Shown here in pieces: positions 31,463 to 43,183 of a stretch of DNA of 64,000 nt. A model generated the notes under the pieces. That model was not told where the DNA came from and made no database searches. It worked only from the letters and a program-made list of their open reading frames with translations. The position numbers and the translations under genes are program-made. How positions within the stretch are numbered: the first letter of the stretch is position 1; the number at the start of each line of letters is the position of its first letter. Location of the stretch: contig CACVBU010000603.1 of assembly GCA_902728285.1 (NCBI GenBank), positions 65,808 to 129,807 of the forward strand, in the 5' to 3' direction. The stretch is from Clytia hemisphaerica. Lineage: Eukaryota; Cnidaria; Hydrozoa; Leptothecata; Clytiidae.

Positions 31463-32309
31463 ATGTCCACATACGTAGACGATAGTAATGTGATGGCCTT
31501 CACAATTCATGACAAGGAAATTTCATCCATCTTACTTTCTTGGGAACAGGTTGGTGAGGAGCTCTCGAATGGAGCTGCCATCATCTTTGAATGGATAACC
31601 CAAAATCAAATGAAAGGAAATGCAGACAAGTCTGAGTTGATAGCTAACAATACCAGCAAAGAAATCTTCATTACTATACAGAATGAACGCATCTTTAACA
31701 GCAACTCAGGCAAGATCCTAGGATTAACTTTTGACAACTATCTGACTTTTGAGCCACATATTAACACGATTTATAAGAAAGCTAGCCAGAAAATCAGTGC
31801 ACTTGCGAGGGTAGCACCGTACATGAATCAAAAGAAAAAGCAAAGGCTCATGAATGCCTTCTTTCGAGGTCAATTCAAATTATTGTTCGCTTGTCTGGAT
31901 GTTTCATGTTCGCAGGCTAGATCAAAAAATAAATCACCTCCACGAAAGATGTTTGAGGATAGTGTATTCTGATCATACATCTACTTTTGAGCAGCTTTTA
32001 GAGAAAGACGGTGCCATCAAATTCCACCATAAAAATCTTCAGTTGTTAGCAATAGAACTTTTCAAACGTGATGAAAATATCAAAGTAAATCGCAAAACGC
32101 CTTACTTCAGATCAAGAGAAATGAACTCTGTTTTTCACGGTTCAGAGTCACTTTCATTTTTAGGACCAAAAGTTTGGGAATTAATTCCGGATGAGTATAG
32201 AGATATAGTCGATCTTTGTATTTTGAAGGAAAAGAATAAGCAGTGGAGGCCTACATCATGCCCGTGTAGAAACTGCCGGACCTATATTGACGGTGTCGGC
32301 TTTTTGTAA
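31463..32309 (+). pseudogene. 5'-truncated non-LTR retrotransposon RT C-terminus
   Basis: The frame begins in the catalytic palm motif as YVDDSNVMAFT (F/Y-A/V-D-D). It continues with MKGNADKSELI, GKILGLTFDNYLTFEPHI and ARVAPYMNQ, changes frame near 31880, and goes on with SLVWMFHVRR, INHLHERCLRIVY, HHKNLQLLAIELFK, LSFLGPKVWELIPDEY and the cysteine tail CPCRNCRTYI. This is the thumb and 3' end of a LINE of the Jockey/CR1/RTE type; everything 5' of YVDD is missing. The left junction lies exactly inside the zinc finger of the OB-fold fragment. 5' truncation is typical of target-primed reverse transcription. No poly-A or target duplication is obvious. Confidence 0.85.
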
Positions 32310-32431
32310 TCACCTTACAAATTGTAAAGTAGCGTTGACTTTTATTAGTTCCATGCTTTAGTTTGTTAACCATTTGCTTAGCATTTCATTATTTCCATGT
32401 CAATAAATTATCATGACCTTCAATCAAGCTT

Positions 32432-32610
32432 ATTAATTTTTTCACTTTTTAAAAATTCAACTTATTTGTGAAGCAATCCCCCCTCCCCTAGTCTACAAAG
32501 CTGAAGTTTCGCTGATTTTCCACTGAAATCAACTCTGACAGCTTTGTAGACAAGGGGGAAGGGTTTTGCACATTCTTCAGGCAGGACTAATTCAAAAAGT
32601 GCAAGAATAT
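32432..32610. mobile_element. Hairpin MITE, copy 1
   Basis: TTCACTTTTTAAAAA and TTCAAAAAGTGCAA form ends. Inside, CTCCCCTAGTCTACAAAGCT pairs with AGCTTTGTAGACAAGGGGGA around a short loop. A second copy at 37073-37211 shares flanking words but lacks most of the loop. Confidence 0.75.
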
Positions 32611-32962
32611 TATGAACAGTATTGTCTCAATTTTAAAAAAAAATTTGAAAGCCCTTACCCTACGTGACTACAAAATCTTTTTTCAATGGCTCCCACTACT
32701 TCTTCTAGCTAATTCACGGCAGTGTGCTTGCATAGCAACCAAATTAGAGTCCCTAGTTACAATATGGCGACTTTCAAAATGGCTGAAAAAAATTAAGCAA
32801 ATCCAAAAATGGTGGGAAAATTTGAAATGGAAACCCTTTAAAGGGTGGAAATAAAGGTAAACAAAGCCTGAAAGTGAGCAGGAAACATTTAAAATGAGTG
32901 TAAAAAGCCTACCAAAATATTCAAATATACTAAAAATGGCTGAAAAGTGTTACAAAGTATAG

Positions 32963-33375
32963 ATTCTCCTAGTTGAAGGGGTGTGTCGTTGGTTAGTTAA
33001 ATTTGAGGAGATAATATTTCTTAATGATCTACGTTACGAAAAAGATGGTGAGAAAAAAGTCATGTCCCGGAACTTGTTTTTGAATCTTCTGGAAGGGGCA
33101 CCAATTAACGTTGCAATGCCCAAAAATCATTATGCGAAAGATATATTCTGGACAAAAACCCAACCCATATCATTGCCACTGCGGAAAAACCAATTGTACG
33201 TATTGTGAACGGCCAACTAGACAAAGGAGAGACCTACCAAATGAAGCAGCGATGGGCTGTCATTAATTTCAATTATCGCTTTCAGGACGACGAAGTCAAT
33301 ACACCGTTTAACAGTCTCGCCATCTCCACCATAGAGGCGGTAGGTAAAAATGCTCACTTTAGTACTGTGGAAGGT
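32963..33375 (+). pseudogene. P-loop NTPase/helicase-like fragment (C-terminal half)
   Basis: Reads EEIIFLNDLRYEKDG, LFLNLLEGAPINVAMPKNHY and AKDIFWTKTQPI, then after a one-base slip near 33175 IATAEKPIVRIVNG and QRWAVINFNYRF. The order (Walker-B-like acidic strand, a P-K-N-H segment, a sensor-like T-x-P-I/ATA, an arginine-containing RW) resembles SF3-type helicase/NTPase domains of small DNA viruses and some transposons. The Walker A part is not present. Family assignment is tentative. Confidence 0.4.
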
Positions 33376-34135
33376 TAGAGAAATGTAAACATTGCCATTT
33401 TTTTTCTTTCCTTTAAAAAGAATGTATTAGATATTTGAACATGATATTAATGACAATTTTATGTATCTCTCCTGAAAATTTGACAAAAATTCATCTAGAG
33501 GAAAAGAAGTTATGATTAAAAGGAGTTCTTTACCTACCATGTCTCTGCTGGGTTTTCTTATGAGAACTGGATGTTTACCTACCATTTTTTACGGGGGAGA
33601 GTGAAGTTTCCCGTGGAATTGCCAAAATCAAAACAATGGTAAATTGTTCATACGCGTGCGCAGTCGACACTGTTAAACAGTGTATTATGATATCACCCCT
33701 TGTGACGCATGTTTTGCTAAGTTATTGTTAGACGCTTAAAGGCTTGATTGTGAAACTATTGAAGTTGTAAGAAAAATTGGAAATTCATTGTGTTGAAAAT
33801 ATTTTCAGACTGTCGTGTTGAAAAGAATTCATAATTTTATACATTGTTTAGTAGATTTTGAAATCACATACCCCTTCCGGTAAGATATAGAGCTAGGAAA
33901 AACTTAAACCTACGTATGAAAAGCTAATCCCAGACAGTATACAGCGTATACCGTTGAAATTAAAGAAAAATTTTAATACCTTTACTTTATTACGATATGC
34001 ATACGCCCGTATATCGTTGAGATTAGCTTTCCCTGAACCTAGAACGTACGAAAAAAAAGAAAAAAAGAATAGAATCAGTAGCCTTGATCGGTTTCCATAA
34101 CCAACTCAATCTTTAGAAGCCATACAAGACTGCTC
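33376..34135. other. Spacer, no supported gene
   Basis: A small inverted pair (AAAAGCTAATC at 33918, GATTAGCTTTCC at 34022) brackets two GTATA(C/T)-rich palindromes and could be a ~115 bp MITE. No gene. Confidence 0.35.
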
Positions 34136-35127
34136 TCAATACTTGGTACGTTGTCCACGATTTTTAATAACAGCCTCTATGCGCTTATCCATCGATAAAA
34201 TAATTTTATCCTTTGGGTAGTTCAATCGTATTTCCTTAACACGTGCGGAAAATTCTTCTATGGTTTCACTGGTGATTTGTTTTTCCAATGCTTCTTCACG
34301 GAGGGCTTTTCCAGCAAGATGAAAAAAGTTTTCGATGGGGTTCAAATCTGGCGAACAGGCTGGGATGCAGAATAGATGGGCACCAAGTCGTTCCAAAGCA
34401 CGCTTACCTCTTTTAGAATTTTGCACTGGACAGCCATCTTGCAACACTCTTTTCGACTTGGGGTTAATTGATAATGTGAAGGCAAGTGGAAACTGTTTCC
34501 GCACCATTGTTGCGAAACCCCTCCCGCATAATCGGTTTTCATATTGTTGGGGCCCTGGCCTGGTCCAAGGGATTTGTCTTATAGATAAAACCAACTGCAT
34601 CCAAATAGAAGCTTGTTCCTTTCTTCCAAAATTCCAAACCTAGTCCAAACTTCCTTAACCGTTTTGCAAATTTCAGCCGAGTAGCAAGATCCTTCTGCGA
34701 TATCCATAACCCATCTGCCTCAAATGACGCCTAAATGTTTGGTTTGAGGCCGCTGCTTGGATTATTGGTAACAATGTCTGCAATCGCTTTGAAGTAAAAC
34801 TGCCCTCAAAATCACGCAGGATTTTTATCTGTTGTCTAACCGCACGATAATCTCTTTCTTTTAGAAGAGTTGGTCTGCCGGGGTTGTTAATCCTTTTGTC
34901 GTGGGGACCCTCTCCATTAAGTGGCTTCGTGCTGTGAAAGTATAATGTTCGTCTGGGAATACCTTTGAAATCAGGAAATTCCTTTGCTCTTCACATAATT
35001 TCCGGAACCTTCAGTCCGCCATATTGTACTAGTGCCCGGAGCTGGCAGGGTTGCGCATAAGACAGCTTTTTCTTCTTCTCCTTACTTTTTGTTGTGTTTT
35101 TCTTCTTGTTAGCAGTAGGTTTTGTCA
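34136..35127 (-). pseudogene. Tc1-like DD34E transposase, frameshifted
   Basis: On the minus strand the start MTKPTANKKKN (35127) is followed by a helix-turn-helix region (LSYAQPCQLRALVQYGG), a GRP segment (NNPGRPTLL) and the first catalytic Asp in FYLDAVGFIYKTNP (about 34600). The second Asp is in VLQDGCPVQNSK and the Glu in CSPDLNPIENFF, with 34 residues between the last two, the Tc1 spacing. It ends KNRGQRTKY at 34136. At least one stop (after VPEIM) and two frame changes (around 34700 and 34600) inactivate it. I could not identify its terminal inverted repeats. Related to the pseudogene at 55255-56041. Confidence 0.88.
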
Positions 35128-35267
35128 TTTTTGATAATATTCTTATAAATAAATTTTGTAGTATTTCTCTGCAAATAGAAAAAGAAAAATGTCAGAATAT
35201 GAATTGAAAGCAATTATTTGTCAAGAAAATTCTTTGCTAAATCCTTCCCATTGTTCTGCTGACTTCC

Positions 35268-35410
35268 AGGCTGTAAACTATTTCACAGTCTAGTTTTGTG
35301 ATATTTTATGTTCTGGTTGACAGCCTGGTCTCCCAAGAGCGATTTGCATTCTCTTTAAGAGAAATATCATAAAATATCAAAACCTAGACTGTGAAATAGT
35401 TTACAGCCTG
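35268..35410. mobile_element. Palindromic MITE, ~43 bp arms, CAGGCTGTAAAC type
   Basis: CAGGCTGTAAACTATTTCAC with AGTCTAGTTTTGTGATATTT is mirrored by ATATCAAAACCTAGACTGTG and AAATAGTTTACAGCCTG. The spacer is about 55 bp. The same terminal word occurs at 56641-56660 and degenerately near 36150. Confidence 0.82.
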
Positions 35411-35426
35411 AATATCTAGGCTAAAT

Positions 35427-35720
35427 GTGATGTTGATAGTGCGAATGGATATAAAACGGCACCAATCAGAAGCTTGTGAGGTCTCTTAGAGAGTTGTTTT
35501 AGAAGGATGAAACTAATTAATCATTCAATTGTTATTTCAATGACTTAATGACAATTTTTGACAAAAATATTGACAGAATCACAAAATATCATGTTTTACA
35601 AGAGAAAAATACCAAAAATATTAAGCATACCGAATGTGATGATAACAATATGGCTGGATATAAAATTACACCAATCAGAAGCTCGTGCGTTCTCTGAGAA
35701 GGTAGTTTTAGAGCGATGTG
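35427..35720. repeat. Two direct copies of an ~85 bp segment with CCAATCAGAAGC
   Basis: GATATAAAACGGCACCAATC followed by AGAAGCTTGTG (35450) recurs as GATATAAAATTACACCAATC with AGAAGCTCGTG (35657). Both continue into a TCTCT-x-GAGA stretch and GTTTTAGA. Spacing is about 207 bp. CCAAT-box and TATAAA-like words recur together, so promoter-like repeats are possible. Confidence 0.5.
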
Positions 35721-37072
35721 TTTTATTATATGTAACCATCATATAACATTACAAACATTACAATATGTAATATACCTGTTATACGTATAATATGGTTTCA
35801 AATATTTTTTGGTCTGCGTTATACAAGGCACAAACTGCGAAAGATCGATAAAAGCACATGGTTAAACTTTGATGTTTGAAATGCTTTTATATGGATGAAA
35901 TTGCTTGAGAATTATGTTTTTGATAATTCTTTGTGTTTTCCAAACATTTTCCTCTGCAATGACATTGATTAGAGTCAACCTGTCATCACTGACCTGTGAC
36001 CTGCGACCTGTAACCTGCGTTTTACACTAACGGCCGTCATTGTATTTACATGTATACAAAAATTGAAAAATAAAAAATCGTAGTCTCAAAAGTCGTAAAA
36101 TATACATATAGTCTATGAAATAGTGGGACTAGCCTAGATATCCAGCCCGTAAACTTTTTTTTGATTTTGATATTTCTTATGTTTACGGTCTGGTTTACCT
36201 AGATCGTCTGCATTCTGATCTGAGGATGATTATGCGGATATTCTGATTGGTTGGGTCGAAGCGAATCAGAGATCTGAATGGTGAAGCGCGTATAAGAAAT
36301 TATGCGAGCCGACTTGAAGTGTCTGCCTAATTATTTGGGTGGATCGCGCGGGCGGTCAGCAAAGCGCGTATGCTGCTTTGCAAATCTCCCTGATTTTTCT
36401 TCTTCGAAGCAAATAATAATAGAATGCCTAATTATCTCCCTTGGGTGTTTGAACACGCATCCAAATAAAAATAACAATAATGGTAGGGACGAAGTGGGAA
36501 GATCAAAACATGGGAATTTTTAGATGTTCTGGTTGTTTTCTTTTCATACTTGCTTAGATATTCTTGTTTAAATCTTCTTAATGGCTTGGTTACATCGTGT
36601 AAAGAACTAAAGGTATAATTCTTTATTTTGCTTCAATTCTTCTTTGCTGTTTGCCAATTTTGTAGTGCTGTTTTGGGTTGGAAGTTTTGTTTTGATAATT
36701 TTTTGTCTCCCCAAAATTCACTTTGCACTTTCTGTCCAACAGACTTTCCACCACACTGTCTATATTTTATGGTCAAGGCTGCCATTCTAAATCGATTTAT
36801 CACTGCTGGGGTACCATCTTGAAATTATGCATGTCATTATGTGCATATATTTATTTGCAGCCATGGGGTTCATGCAGGAAAATCTGTCAACAGGGGTTCA
36901 CCTAATTTCTAGGTGAACCAAGCTCTATAATTTTAGAACTTTGTCTGGCTGAGGTAAAACTTATAACTGACGGCTGCCATATAACATTGAACACTCTTTT
37001 CAAGAGAAAACGAACCATAACATCTTAGTCTAAATATTCTAAGTCTTGCAAATTTTAGAGACAATCAAGCTC
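35721..37072. other. Spacer, no supported gene
   Basis: A short GACCTG(T/C) repeat (35978-36018) and scattered short ORFs without motifs. Nothing I can name. Confidence 0.4.
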
Positions 37073-37211
37073 ATTAATTTTTGCACTTTTTAAAAATTCA
37101 ACTTATTTGTGAAGCAATCCCCTCTCCCCTAGTCTATAAGACTAGTAGACAAGGGGGAAGGGTTTTGCACATTCTTCAGACAGGACTAATTCAAAAAGTG
37201 CAAGAATATTA
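37073..37211. mobile_element. Hairpin MITE, copy 2
   Basis: Shares AATTTTTGCACTTTTTAAAA, ATTTGTGAAGCAATCCCC, AGACAAGGGGGAAGGGTTTT and GACTAATTCAAAAAGTGCAA with 32432-32610 at high identity. The internal loop is shortened. Confidence 0.75.
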
Positions 37212-37784
37212 TGAACAGTATTGTACGTTTCAGCATAAAAAAGACTCCAGTCCATATTTAACAATCTAATTCACATTCAGAAATAAGATATCAGCTAAAC
37301 ATTATTTTATTTTTCATTTTAACCATACAACTTGGGATTCTGCTAAAGATGAGTTTTCTTTTGTTTTAAGTTACATTTGTAATTAGCCACTACTCATAAG
37401 TTGTTATTTTCATTTGATAACATATTTTCATTTGATAACATACTTTTATCATTTTGTTAATATTATGTATTCCTAGAACAAAAAAAATTTATATTTAATA
37501 TTCTTGCAACGGTTTCTCTTTCGTGTAAAATAATGAGACACTCTATTGGTGATTTGACAAACTTTTTCTTCAATAATTTTTCACAATTTTGAGAGAAAAA
37601 AACTCCACTCCATTAAGTTGCACTGAACTGTTTTCCGGCCTTTTGGCACTCCACACTTTTTTGTTTCAGTTTGCTTGAAAAAAAACTTCTTTAAATTTAT
37701 AGGATTTTTTGAAACTGTCCTATTTTCTTATACTTTCAATGATACAATTCTCGATAAATCTCATTTTGAAAAAAACTCAGCATC
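37212..37784. other. Spacer up to the large element
   Basis: AT-rich, no gene. It ends at the CAAAGT target duplication (37785-37790). Confidence 0.4.
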
Positions 37785-37821
37785 CAAAGTTACGGTGGCC
37801 GAGAAAGCTCAACCAAGATTT

Positions 37822-38096
37822 AAATTTTCAAAATACGAATTTAAATATTCAAAATACAGATTTAAATATTAGAATATGGATTTAAATATCAGAATAAGAA
37901 TTTAAATATAAAAATACAGATTTAAATGTAAGAATATGAATTAAAATATAAAAATGCAGATTTATATATTCAAAATACAGATTTAAATATAAAAATACAG
38001 ATTTAAATATTAGAATATGAATTTAAATATAAAAATACAGATTTAAATATTAGAATATGAATTTAAATATAAAAATACAGATTTAAATATAAGAAT
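37822..38096. repeat. Left subterminal array of the IS3EU-like element
   Basis: About 16 units of (A/T)AAATACAGATTTAAATAT or AGAATATGAATTTAAATAT, 16-19 bp each. It abuts the terminal inverted repeat and mirrors 47860-48372. Probably multiple transposase-binding sites. Confidence 0.85.
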
Positions 38097-39953
38097 ATGA
38101 ATTTGGTGATTTCAAACCTTTAAGAGGAAAACGCCTTCCAGTCACAGTCAAAGAAAATGCTGATTATTTTGAGTTAAAGCGAGAATCAATGAAAAAACAC
38201 TCTGATAATTTCCAGGACTTTTGTGGTCTGGAAGCCCACAAATTGTTGTACTCTGATTACAAGGAAATGATCACAATCCCTGGCTCTATCGAAGACTTTC
38301 GCCTTGACAAATACAAAGAATACTTGGGTAAATCTTATTCGCAATTATTATTCTACTTGTGCTCGGAAATAGACTTTAACACCTTCAAAGGGATTGACAA
38401 TGATAAAAACAGTGACATTGAAATGGAAGAGTCACTCTTTTCAGAACTTGAGTCTAACAGTGGCCATCACCAAATCATTACAGGGATTTCAACCACAACT
38501 ACTGAAGCTAATGATCCAGCATTGGTCGTTTTCACCACCACCAGTTCATCGCTGCCTCTAGATCTATCGACCAATTCCATTAATGCTTTAACAACCAGTC
38601 CATCACATTTTGCTTTTATGTCAACATCACTTCCTAGTTCTACCCAAAATCTATCTCCACCTGTTACAACCGTGAACCCACCAACACCACCACCAATAAT
38701 AGCCCACCCACTATTGTCCATTAAAGCACATGCATCGAGTGGCATTCCTACCATTCCATCTATTGTTATTCCTGATGATGTTGATGAACTACCACTAACT
38801 GATCAGGACAATCTTAACAATCGTTCAACCCTCAAGGAAAAACTTGACACCATTCAAAGTGCTGTTTCCAGTAATCCTACTTTTGATTTAGAGATAAGAA
38901 GAAAGAGGGCTTGGCTGGACACTCTCCAAAAATTGAAACGGGCTTTCTCAAAGGGGGTTCGTCCCATAACAGTCAAGTTTGTCGGGGAAGAAGCTGATGA
39001 TTTGGGAGGTCCACTCAGAGAATTTTACACAGTTGTTTTCGAAGATGTTAAAAAACATTTAATGTGTTCAGGTGGTCATACTTTTACATTTTTACATGAT
39101 ATCGAAAAACTCAAAGATGGGGACTTCCTCATTTTAGGAAACCTTTATTCCCTTGCTTTGATTAATGGATGTGCAGGGCCAAGGTCTTTAATGCCGTCTC
39201 TGGTGTCCAAGCTATTTTTTCAACCATGCCTTTCTAAGTTGTCCGACTCCATCAGACATACCGGATCTTGAAATTCAAAAAAAGGTGCTACAGATTGAAA
39301 TGTGCAAATCATCCCAAGAGTTTGATGAATGCTTGGTAAACTTTCCTGAAAGGTTTGATTGCATCTCAAAAGCAAATGTAAAATTTGAAGAAAAAGACAG
39401 CTTTATTCAAAACATATGTGAGCATTATTGTATTTCAAAGTGTTCTGAAGAAATATTGGAAGTTATAAGAGGTATGGATCTATTTGGCTTACACACCGCC
39501 CTGATTGAACATTTTGATGAAATCAAATCTGAGTTTGTACTTGCCGATCAATTGACTGCTCAAGATGTCAAATCTTTATTTGAAAAAGTAAAACACTCCG
39601 AGAACAAGGAAATCCTAGAAAAGGAACAAGATGCATATTACAATTTTACCAATTTTATTGAGAATCTGGAAGATGCGCCATATTGTGTTAAAGGTGTTAT
39701 TGATATAGATGAAGAAGGTAATGAAGTTCCATTAGGCGACAAGGAGGTTTCGTTGGGAGACTTGGTACAATTTTTGTCTGGTACAAGATTTGTGCTACCT
39801 TCAATGGTTGGCAAACATGTCATCAAATTTAAAAATAAACGTGACTTTGGTGAATCTATTGAATCTACAACTTGTACCTTGGAAGTCAGAATACCTCTAA
39901 ATGAGAGGTATTGCACCTCAACCAAAGCATTTGACAAAAATTTTGCTGATGGA
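38093..39953 (+). pseudogene. HECT-type E3 ubiquitin ligase-like gene of the transposon
   Basis: An open frame from 38093 (first ATG 38189) reads a ~100-residue N-terminal part (LPVTVKENADYFELKRE, EYLGKSYSQLLFYLCSE), then a Ser/Thr/Pro-rich linker (about residues 105-195 from the ATG). The HECT N-lobe starts with RPITVKFVGEEADDLGGPLR and EFYTVVFEDV. Near 39249 a one-base frame change is needed, after which IPDLEIQKKVLQ continues. The C-lobe includes VSLGDLVQFLSGTRFVLPSM and the active-site region ESTTCTLEVRIPL, whose Cys sits where HECT ligases accept ubiquitin, followed by LR/VRxPL. Stop at 39954-39956. HECT domains run about 350 residues; the N-to-C length here fits a somewhat divergent, G2E3-like form. 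The slip may be a mutation, a tiny intron, programmed +1 frameshifting or an assembly error. Confidence 0.82.
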
Positions 39954-39956
39954 TAG

Positions 39957-41327
39957 GGCCAGGATATGGTAAACCCTAGACTTTGCTGTGTTTTCTGCTT
40001 ATTTCTTGCGTTGATATTGATATGTGGTGAAATTGATTTTCTTTTGATATCCTTCTTGGAGGGATCTTGGATCTTTTTATGAGAACTGGTATTTAACATG
40101 ATTTTATTATGATTGAGGTTGAACTGAAAAGCCCCAAATTTATTAGATATTTTATTTGATAAACCTTAAAGATGTTTTGTGATTTAACCCTTTCATTTAT
40201 TATTCATACAGGTGTGCCTTAGCATATTTGGTCACCTTTAGGCTTATTTTACAAAAATAAACCCACGTGGCTACTACCTAAATGAATAGTGTTCAATGAG
40301 AACTGAATGAATATGAATTTCAATAAAGCCAAAGTTGGAATTTTACAATAATTATCAGGGTACACAAATTTGACAACCCCATATATTTATTTCGATAGTG
40401 TTTGTATATTGTGTATATACATCTATTCTGAGAAATGAGGGCTGGTTTATTTTGATATGTTGCTGGACAATAGTCAAAATATGCCAACTCCTCTCCATTT
40501 TATTTTACTCATTGTTTCTTTATGGATCACTTTTTTCCACTTTTATTAGGATAGTTTTTAATATATTTTTTGATATCGTAAAAGTTGATATATTTAGTAC
40601 ATTTAGTTTTATTTCATTGTGATGAATCATGAACTAGGGTAAAGGAGATAATTCCCATATTTTGCATGGATTTTAATTTTGGGCGTTTTTGGATGCTGAT
40701 GATTCCAAAAGACATAATGAATATTCAGCCTTCTACCCCTGCACCGGGTTGGCCAAAATGCCTGAAAATGTGTGTGTTCTCTCCTCTTGGTCGAACAGCC
40801 TCAAAAAAGACTACCGATGTGTAGTACTACTAACGTCAGCGTCAGATTAAATCCCTATTCCTGGGTATTCTGACCAATATGAGTAGCAGGTTGAACAATG
40901 GCTTTCCTTAAAAATGAATACGATTTTCGGAATCAGCACCCAAAATATCCAATATCAATTCGTCCAGATAAAAATAGAAAATGAACTGTTATTTTTCACT
41001 GGTTAAAGCTCAACAGCCTCGAATTCTAAACCCAGCACCAGTCAATGAATTCGAATCTTCTGATTTCAACCTTTCTTGCTGTTTCTTTTTATGTTTTGGT
41101 CAAACATTCAAGTGAAATAATTTTATTTTGATGATTTTCTTTTTCACGGGAATCAACTCTGTCGACCTGCATTGCTTTATCATTGGTCTATCACACTATT
41201 ATTTTTCCATTCATTGTATGTAAATAGAAAATTACCTTTTGTTAATTTCGTAAAACAGTTTTCATTGTCATTGTATTGACCGATCTCTTTACATGGTTTA
41301 TCACACCTTATCTTTATGGAATTATCC
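39957..41327. other. Interior of the transposon, no gene seen
   Basis: 3' of the HECT gene. AT-rich; no motif-bearing ORF. ORF 40398-40622 is hydrophobic and unsupported. Confidence 0.4.
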
Positions 41328-41329
41328 TA

Positions 41330-41553
41330 GTCTCAGGTACCTAATAAAGGTACCCCCTCCCCCGCTAATTAATTTTCCGAAAATTTTCCATGCGGGTCAT
41401 TCTTATTCTCCTCTCTTATTAATCTTTGGAAACATATCTTTTAAAGTTCATTCTTTTGTCGTAATTCTTCTTACTAGCCTCCTCCAATTTTTCCACCTGG
41501 GCATTGTAGTTTCCACATCCGCCCCCCGCTTATTCTAAACCCGTGCCCGAGAG
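41330..41553. mobile_element. TACTCT-type MITE, diverged copy
   Basis: Shares GGTACCTAATA, GCTAATTAATTTTCCGAAAA, TTTTCCAC and CCCCCCGCTTATTCTAA with 5572-5846. The ends GTCTCAGG and CCCGAGAG are flanked by TA. Inserted in the IS3EU-like element. Confidence 0.7.
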
Positions 41554-41761
41554 TATTTTGTAAATGGAAAAATTTCTCGACTTCCTTTTTCAGAACTTTT
41601 AAAATATCAATTTCGGTTTCAATCAAAAGCCTTTTATTCTATCACACTAGATTTTTTCGCCATTTCGAAGGTACACTGTTAGCCAACCTCGTATAGGTGT
41701 GTTTGTTTACAATGTCGGGTTTTCCCGAGGGCTTTCAAGAGTAGCCTCTAACAACTGCATA

Positions 41762-42160
41762 CTTTAATGGGATATAATATCGCGGGGATAAAATTTCGCG
41801 GTTGGGGTTATCCGCGAAATTCAAAAATTTCGCGGGACTTAATTTCGCTGGTGGCAATATTTTCACAATTTTGTATCTTTATACTGTCAAATCATGCATA
41901 TTGGTTGTTGTATTACACATTATTTGCGCTTTTTTGATGCAAGTAACCATTCAAAAAGTATTTATTTGACATAATTTGAGTTTTGATCAGAAGTATTTCG
42001 CGGATGGGGCCCTTCCAATTTCCATTGGGATTTAATTTCGCGGATTTTCGCGGATGACACCCAAATCCGCGCGAAAATTTAATCCGCGTGAAAATTTAAT
42101 CCGCGCGAAAATTTAATCCGCGTGAAAATTTAATCCCCGCGAAAGTTTATCCCATTAAAG
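41762..42160. mobile_element. MITE, CTTTAATGGGATA termini, TA target site
   Basis: CTTTAATGGGATA at the left and TATCCCATTAAAG at the right are perfect, with TA on each side. Both subterminal zones repeat AAATTTCGCG / CGCGAAAATTTAATC four to six times, inverted relative to each other. A related, degraded member is at 55011-55157. Confidence 0.85.
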
Positions 42161-42162
42161 TA

Positions 42163-42822
42163 GATATTTGTTTTCAGTTTATTTTAGTTATGATTGATCA
42201 CTCAAAGAACTTTTGAGTTTGCAGACAGTTTTCTTATTTGAAAAACGTACGAATTTTTTACGGACCGAAATCTTCCCAATTTAGCATCACCTCCCGACCA
42301 AAAGTTCAAAATACATGCAACATTTTTGCTTTTAACAAAAAAAGTGTCATCAAAACTTCTGAATAGGGTGGAGAAATGGTCCGTTTCCTCCCGCTAACTA
42401 ATTTTCCACATTATTTTTCCCACCCCTTCCACTCCCTCGAGAAACTTCGATGGAGAAAGGTGACAAAATCTGCTACGTGACCCCCAGACACTCAAAATTA
42501 CCCATTGACTGTGGACCAGGGGATGAGGTTAGCCATCCAAGCATGAAATTTATTGACGATGTTGTTTGCTATCGTACTTTCGCTCAACTTTATAATCGCA
42601 CTGATTGGCTGATTCGGGTAAACTACATCTTAGTCTCAAGGTTCAGAATTTGATTGGTCAGTGGGTTGGTAATTTTTGGTATATTGGGTAGGTTGTAGGT
42701 TAAGTACGACACTTTACACTCGCTTTCAACCCGGTGGAAGAATACCGAATACCCGAACATATTCTCTTTTTCCAAATCAGCAGAAACATCCATATAAGAT
42801 ACACGCTTTTACAGGCGTTGAA
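42163..42822. other. Interior of the transposon, no gene seen
   Basis: ORF 42450-42653 (MEKGDKICYVTPRH) has no motif I recognise and is probably chance. Confidence 0.35.
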
Positions 42823-42824
42823 TA

Positions 42825-43183
42825 CACTTTTTTTATTAGAACATAGTTTATAAGGACATTTAGGCTGAAATTCGTCGAAAAATTAAGAACATCGTAAGAA
42901 CATGCCCAGCCTCAGTTTGGGAAAAAATGACAAGAAACTACAATTTTTTCTTCTTTTCAAGCAGTTTTAACCGAACTTAGGGATGGATCTTCTAAATTCG
43001 AGAGTCAAATATTGTCCAAATTTTACCAATTTTAAGTGCTCTTTATTTTGCATGATATTGTCGATTTAGAGTAGTCTGAAAAATAAGAACGCATTTAAGA
43101 ACATTTTAGGCTGAAAATCGCTAAAAAAATAAGCAAATCCAGGCTCAGCCAAATTTTAGGTGCTCTAATAAAAAAAAAACGTG
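42825..43183. mobile_element. MITE, CACTTTTTTTATTAGA termini, TA target site
   Basis: CACTTTTTTTATTAGAACA at the left; CTAATAAAAAAAAAACGTG at the right; TA on each side. Internal AAGAACAT and CAGCCT words match 16286-16544 in style. Confidence 0.7.

Noticed and set aside
38467-38754. Minus-strand ORF opposite the HECT linker
   Set aside because: It is the antisense of the Ser/Thr/Pro-rich linker.
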